Under the pieces are notes generated by a model that worked only from the letters and a program-made list of their open reading frames with translations, searched no databases and had not been told where the DNA came from. Shown here in pieces: positions 61,992 to 64,000 of a stretch of 64,000 bases of DNA (its first letter is position 1; each line of letters starts with the position of its first letter). This stretch comes from Microbacterium sp. EST19A (lineage in GTDB: Bacteria > Actinomycetota > Actinomycetes > Actinomycetales > Microbacteriaceae): contig NZ_JAHXYZ010000004.1 of assembly GCF_019969685.1 (NCBI RefSeq), forward strand, positions 1 through 64,000, read 5' to 3'. Made by a program: the position numbers and the translations under genes.

Positions 61992-62881
61992 CCGTCCCCG
62001 TTCTCACGACCCTCCCGACTCCGGTGATCCCGGAGCAGGAGGCGGATGCCGCGGGCGAGGCCTCGATCCGGCCACGCCGTCCGCGGCGTCCCCGCCCCTG
62101 GGGGCTGTACCTGGCGATCGTCGTCGTCGTGCTCGCGGTCCTGTGGGCGGTGATCCCCGGGGTCTTCGCGCCCGGCGATCCCCTCACCGGTACGCCGGCC
62201 GACAAGCTCCTGCCGCCGAGCGCCGCGCACTGGTTCGGCACCGACACTCTCGGTCGAGACCTCTTCGGCCGTGTCGTGCACGGTGCGGTCCACTCCCTCT
62301 CCGGGGCGCTCATCGCGGTCACCGTGGGCCTCGGCTTCGGCACGCTGATCGGCGCGATCGCCGGAGCGGTCGGCGGGGTCCTCGACGACGTGCTGATGCG
62401 CGTGGTCGACGTGCTGCTCGCGATCCCCGGCCTCCTGCTGTCGCTGTCGGTGATCATCCTGCTCGGGTTCGGCACCGTGAACGCCGCGATCGCCGTCGGC
62501 CTCGGCAGCATCGCCGCCTTCGCCCGCCTGATGCGCGCGGAGGTCGCCCGGGTGCGGCGCACCGAGTACGTCGAGGCCGCGTACGGCAGCGGGGCCACGT
62601 TCTTCGCGGTGCTGCGGCGGCATGTGCTGCCCAATTCGCTCACCCCGATCGTGGCGCTCGCCGCCCTGCAGTTCGGCACGGCGATCCTCGCGATCTCGAC
62701 CCTCGGGTTCCTCGGCTACGGCGCACCGCCGCCCACGCCCGAGTGGGGTCTCCTGATCGCGGAGGGACGCAACTACATCGGCACCGCCTGGTGGCTCACG
62801 GCCCTGCCGGGTCTGGTCGTGGTCGCGGTGGTGCTCAGCGCCAACCGGATCAGCCACCGGCTCGGAAGGAACACGCGATGA
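61988..62881 (+). CDS. DppC-type ABC transporter permease
   Basis: 297 residues. The N-terminal basic region (RPRRPRRPRPW) leads to a membrane helix and FGTDTLGRDLFGRVVHGA, a DppC signature. The EAA loop is EYVEAAYGSGATFFAVLRRHVLPN. ATGA overlaps at both ends link it to the DppB and ATPase genes. It completes the peptide-type channel. Confidence 0.92.
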   Translation: MTVPVLTTLPTPVIPEQEADAAGEASIRPRRPRRPRPWGLYLAIVVVVLAVLWAVIPGVFAPGDPLTGTPADKLLPPSAAHWFGTDTLGRDLFGRVVHGAVHSLSGALIAVTVGLGFGTLIGAIAGAVGGVLDDVLMRVVDVLLAIPGLLLSLSVIILLGFGTVNAAIAVGLGSIAAFARLMRAEVARVRRTEYVEAAYGSGATFFAVLRRHVLPNSLTPIVALAALQFGTAILAISTLGFLGYGAPPPTPEWGLLIAEGRNYIGTAWWLTALPGLVVVAVVLSANRISHRLGRNTR

Positions 62882-64000
62882 GCGTTCTCGCCGCCACCGA
62901 TCTGCGCATCTCCTACGGCGGGCGCGAGGTCGTCCACGGCATCTCGTTCGAGATCGCCGAGGGGGAGACCCTCGCGCTCGTCGGCGAGTCCGGGTCGGGG
63001 AAGTCCACCACGGCGCATGCGCTGCTGGGGCTGCTGCCTGCCGGAGGGCGTGTCGACGGCGGGAGCGTGCGGCTCGGCGACCTCGAGATCTCCGGCTGGT
63101 CGGACCGGGCGCTGCGCGGCATCCGGGGGCCGGCGATCGGCCTCGTGCCCCAGGACCCGACGACGTCGCTCGACCCGGTGCGCCCGATCGGCGCACAGGT
63201 CGAGGAGATCCTGCGCCTGCACGGGCACCGGGATCGCCGCTCGCGTCGGGCCAGGGTCATCGAGCTGCTCGACCGCGTCGGCATCGACGACCCCGACCTG
63301 CGTGCCCGCCAGTATCCGCACGAGCTCTCAGGCGGCATGCGGCAGCGCGTGCTGATCGCGACGGCGATCGCGCTCGGTCCCCGCCTGCTGATCGCGGACG
63401 AGCCCACGAGCGCGCTCGACGCCACGGTGCAGCGGAAGGTGCTCGACCTGCTCGACGAGCTGCGGCGCGAGGAGGGCACCAGCATCCTGCTCGTCACCCA
63501 CGACCTGGGCGTCGCCGCCGACCGTGCGGAGCGACTGGTCGTGCTGAAGGACGGCCGGATCGTGGAGCAGGGCGCGAGCGCGGACGTGCTCGCCGCGCCG
63601 ACGGACGCGTACACGAAGCAGCTGCTCGCCGATGCCCCGGCGTTCACGACCGGCTTCCGACGCCCCGACGCCCCGCCGTTCCTGCGCGATGCGGCAGCGG
63701 TCGCGGCGGAGAACCCCTACGCCATCGTCGCCGACGGACTCGTGAAGGAGTTCCGGGTCGGCGGGCGCGAGCGCTTCCGCGCCGTGGACGACGTGTCGTT
63801 CCGGGTGCGCAAGGGTACGACGCACGCGCTGGTGGGGGAGTCCGGCTCCGGCAAGACCACGACCGCCCGTCTCATCACGCGATTCCAGCAGCCGGATGCC
63901 GGCACTGTCGCGGTCGCGGGCGAGGACGTCACCCACGCCTCCCGCGAACAGCTGCGGGCGCTGCGCCGTCGCATCCAGCTCGTGTACCAGAACCCGTTCG
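62878..64000 (+). CDS. Fused DppD-DppF ABC transporter ATPase (3' end cut by window)
   Basis: At least 374 codons are visible. The first NBD is complete: Walker A GESGSGKST (about 38-46), signature LSGGMRQRV (about 149-157) and Walker B LIADEPTSALD. The second NBD starts at about 280 and has its own Walker A (GESGSGKTT), with the window ending at a Q-loop-like QLVYQNPF. A two-NBD fusion replaces separate DppD and DppF proteins, which is frequent in actinobacteria. It is translationally linked to the DppC gene. No stop codon is in the window. Confidence 0.92.
   Translation, partial: MSVLAATDLRISYGGREVVHGISFEIAEGETLALVGESGSGKSTTAHALLGLLPAGGRVDGGSVRLGDLEISGWSDRALRGIRGPAIGLVPQDPTTSLDPVRPIGAQVEEILRLHGHRDRRSRRARVIELLDRVGIDDPDLRARQYPHELSGGMRQRVLIATAIALGPRLLIADEPTSALDATVQRKVLDLLDELRREEGTSILLVTHDLGVAADRAERLVVLKDGRIVEQGASADVLAAPTDAYTKQLLADAPAFTTGFRRPDAPPFLRDAAAVAAENPYAIVADGLVKEFRVGGRERFRAVDDVSFRVRKGTTHALVGESGSGKTTTARLITRFQQPDAGTVAVAGEDVTHASREQLRALRRRIQLVYQNPF

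Overview
The window is high-GC DNA with short intergenic gaps, many ATGA/GTGA stop-start overlaps, lipobox-type binding proteins and, at about ten genes, a -10 box lying 6-7 nt before the start codon (leaderless transcription). Together with the gene families this points to an actinobacterium of the Microbacteriaceae, probably Microbacterium or a close relative. This is inference from gene content; there is no rRNA in the window.

Layout. 1-3.24 kb: end of a SUF iron-sulfur cluster assembly operon (sufB, sufD, sufC, DUF59/SufT) plus a DtxR/IdeR-type metalloregulator. 3.3-5.6 kb (minus strand): an ECF41-type sigma factor (SigJ-like), a small membrane protein and an NmrA-like reductase. 5.8-9.45 kb: DapA-family aldolase, MHS-type permease and PucR regulator. 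9.5-11.2 kb: an AhpD/carboxymuconolactone-decarboxylase-like protein and a DUF2510/PASTA/Ltp-repeat membrane protein. Three promoter-like sites with the same TCACA-N16-CGTC layout precede sigJ, the membrane-reductase pair and the distant AhpD-like gene, which suggests a small ECF41 regulon.

11.5-20.06 kb: a GntR/FCD-regulated glycan locus (secreted beta-helix protein with two discoidin domains, enolase-superfamily sugar-acid enzyme, CUT1 ABC transporter without its ATPase). 20.06-25.8 kb: a decayed accessory segment with a copper operon (csoR-copZ-copB, then broken DUF6153 and DUF305 genes) flanked by gene fragments and non-coding DNA. 25.8-35.3 kb: housekeeping and small regulatory genes (membrane protein, subtilase, flavodoxin-like reductase, GNAT, XRE/ImmA pair, aldo-keto reductase, epimerase/DUF4166 pair, TetR).

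35.3-57.7 kb is a large glycoside uptake and catabolism region. It holds a LacI-controlled CUT1 transporter with GH2 and GH78 (alpha-L-rhamnosidase) enzymes, and a ROK-flanked CUT2 (ribose-type) transporter. It also has three TIM-barrel sugar isomerase/epimerases, three Gfo/Idh/MocA dehydrogenases and a Dabb protein. Oxidation plus isomerisation pairs of this sort resemble 3-keto-glycoside chemistry, although the substrate cannot be read from sequence. 57.8-64 kb: an LLM-class flavin monooxygenase and a dipeptide/nickel-type ABC transporter (SBP, two permeases, fused ATPase cut by the window end). I saw no tRNA, rRNA, CRISPR array or intact transposon.
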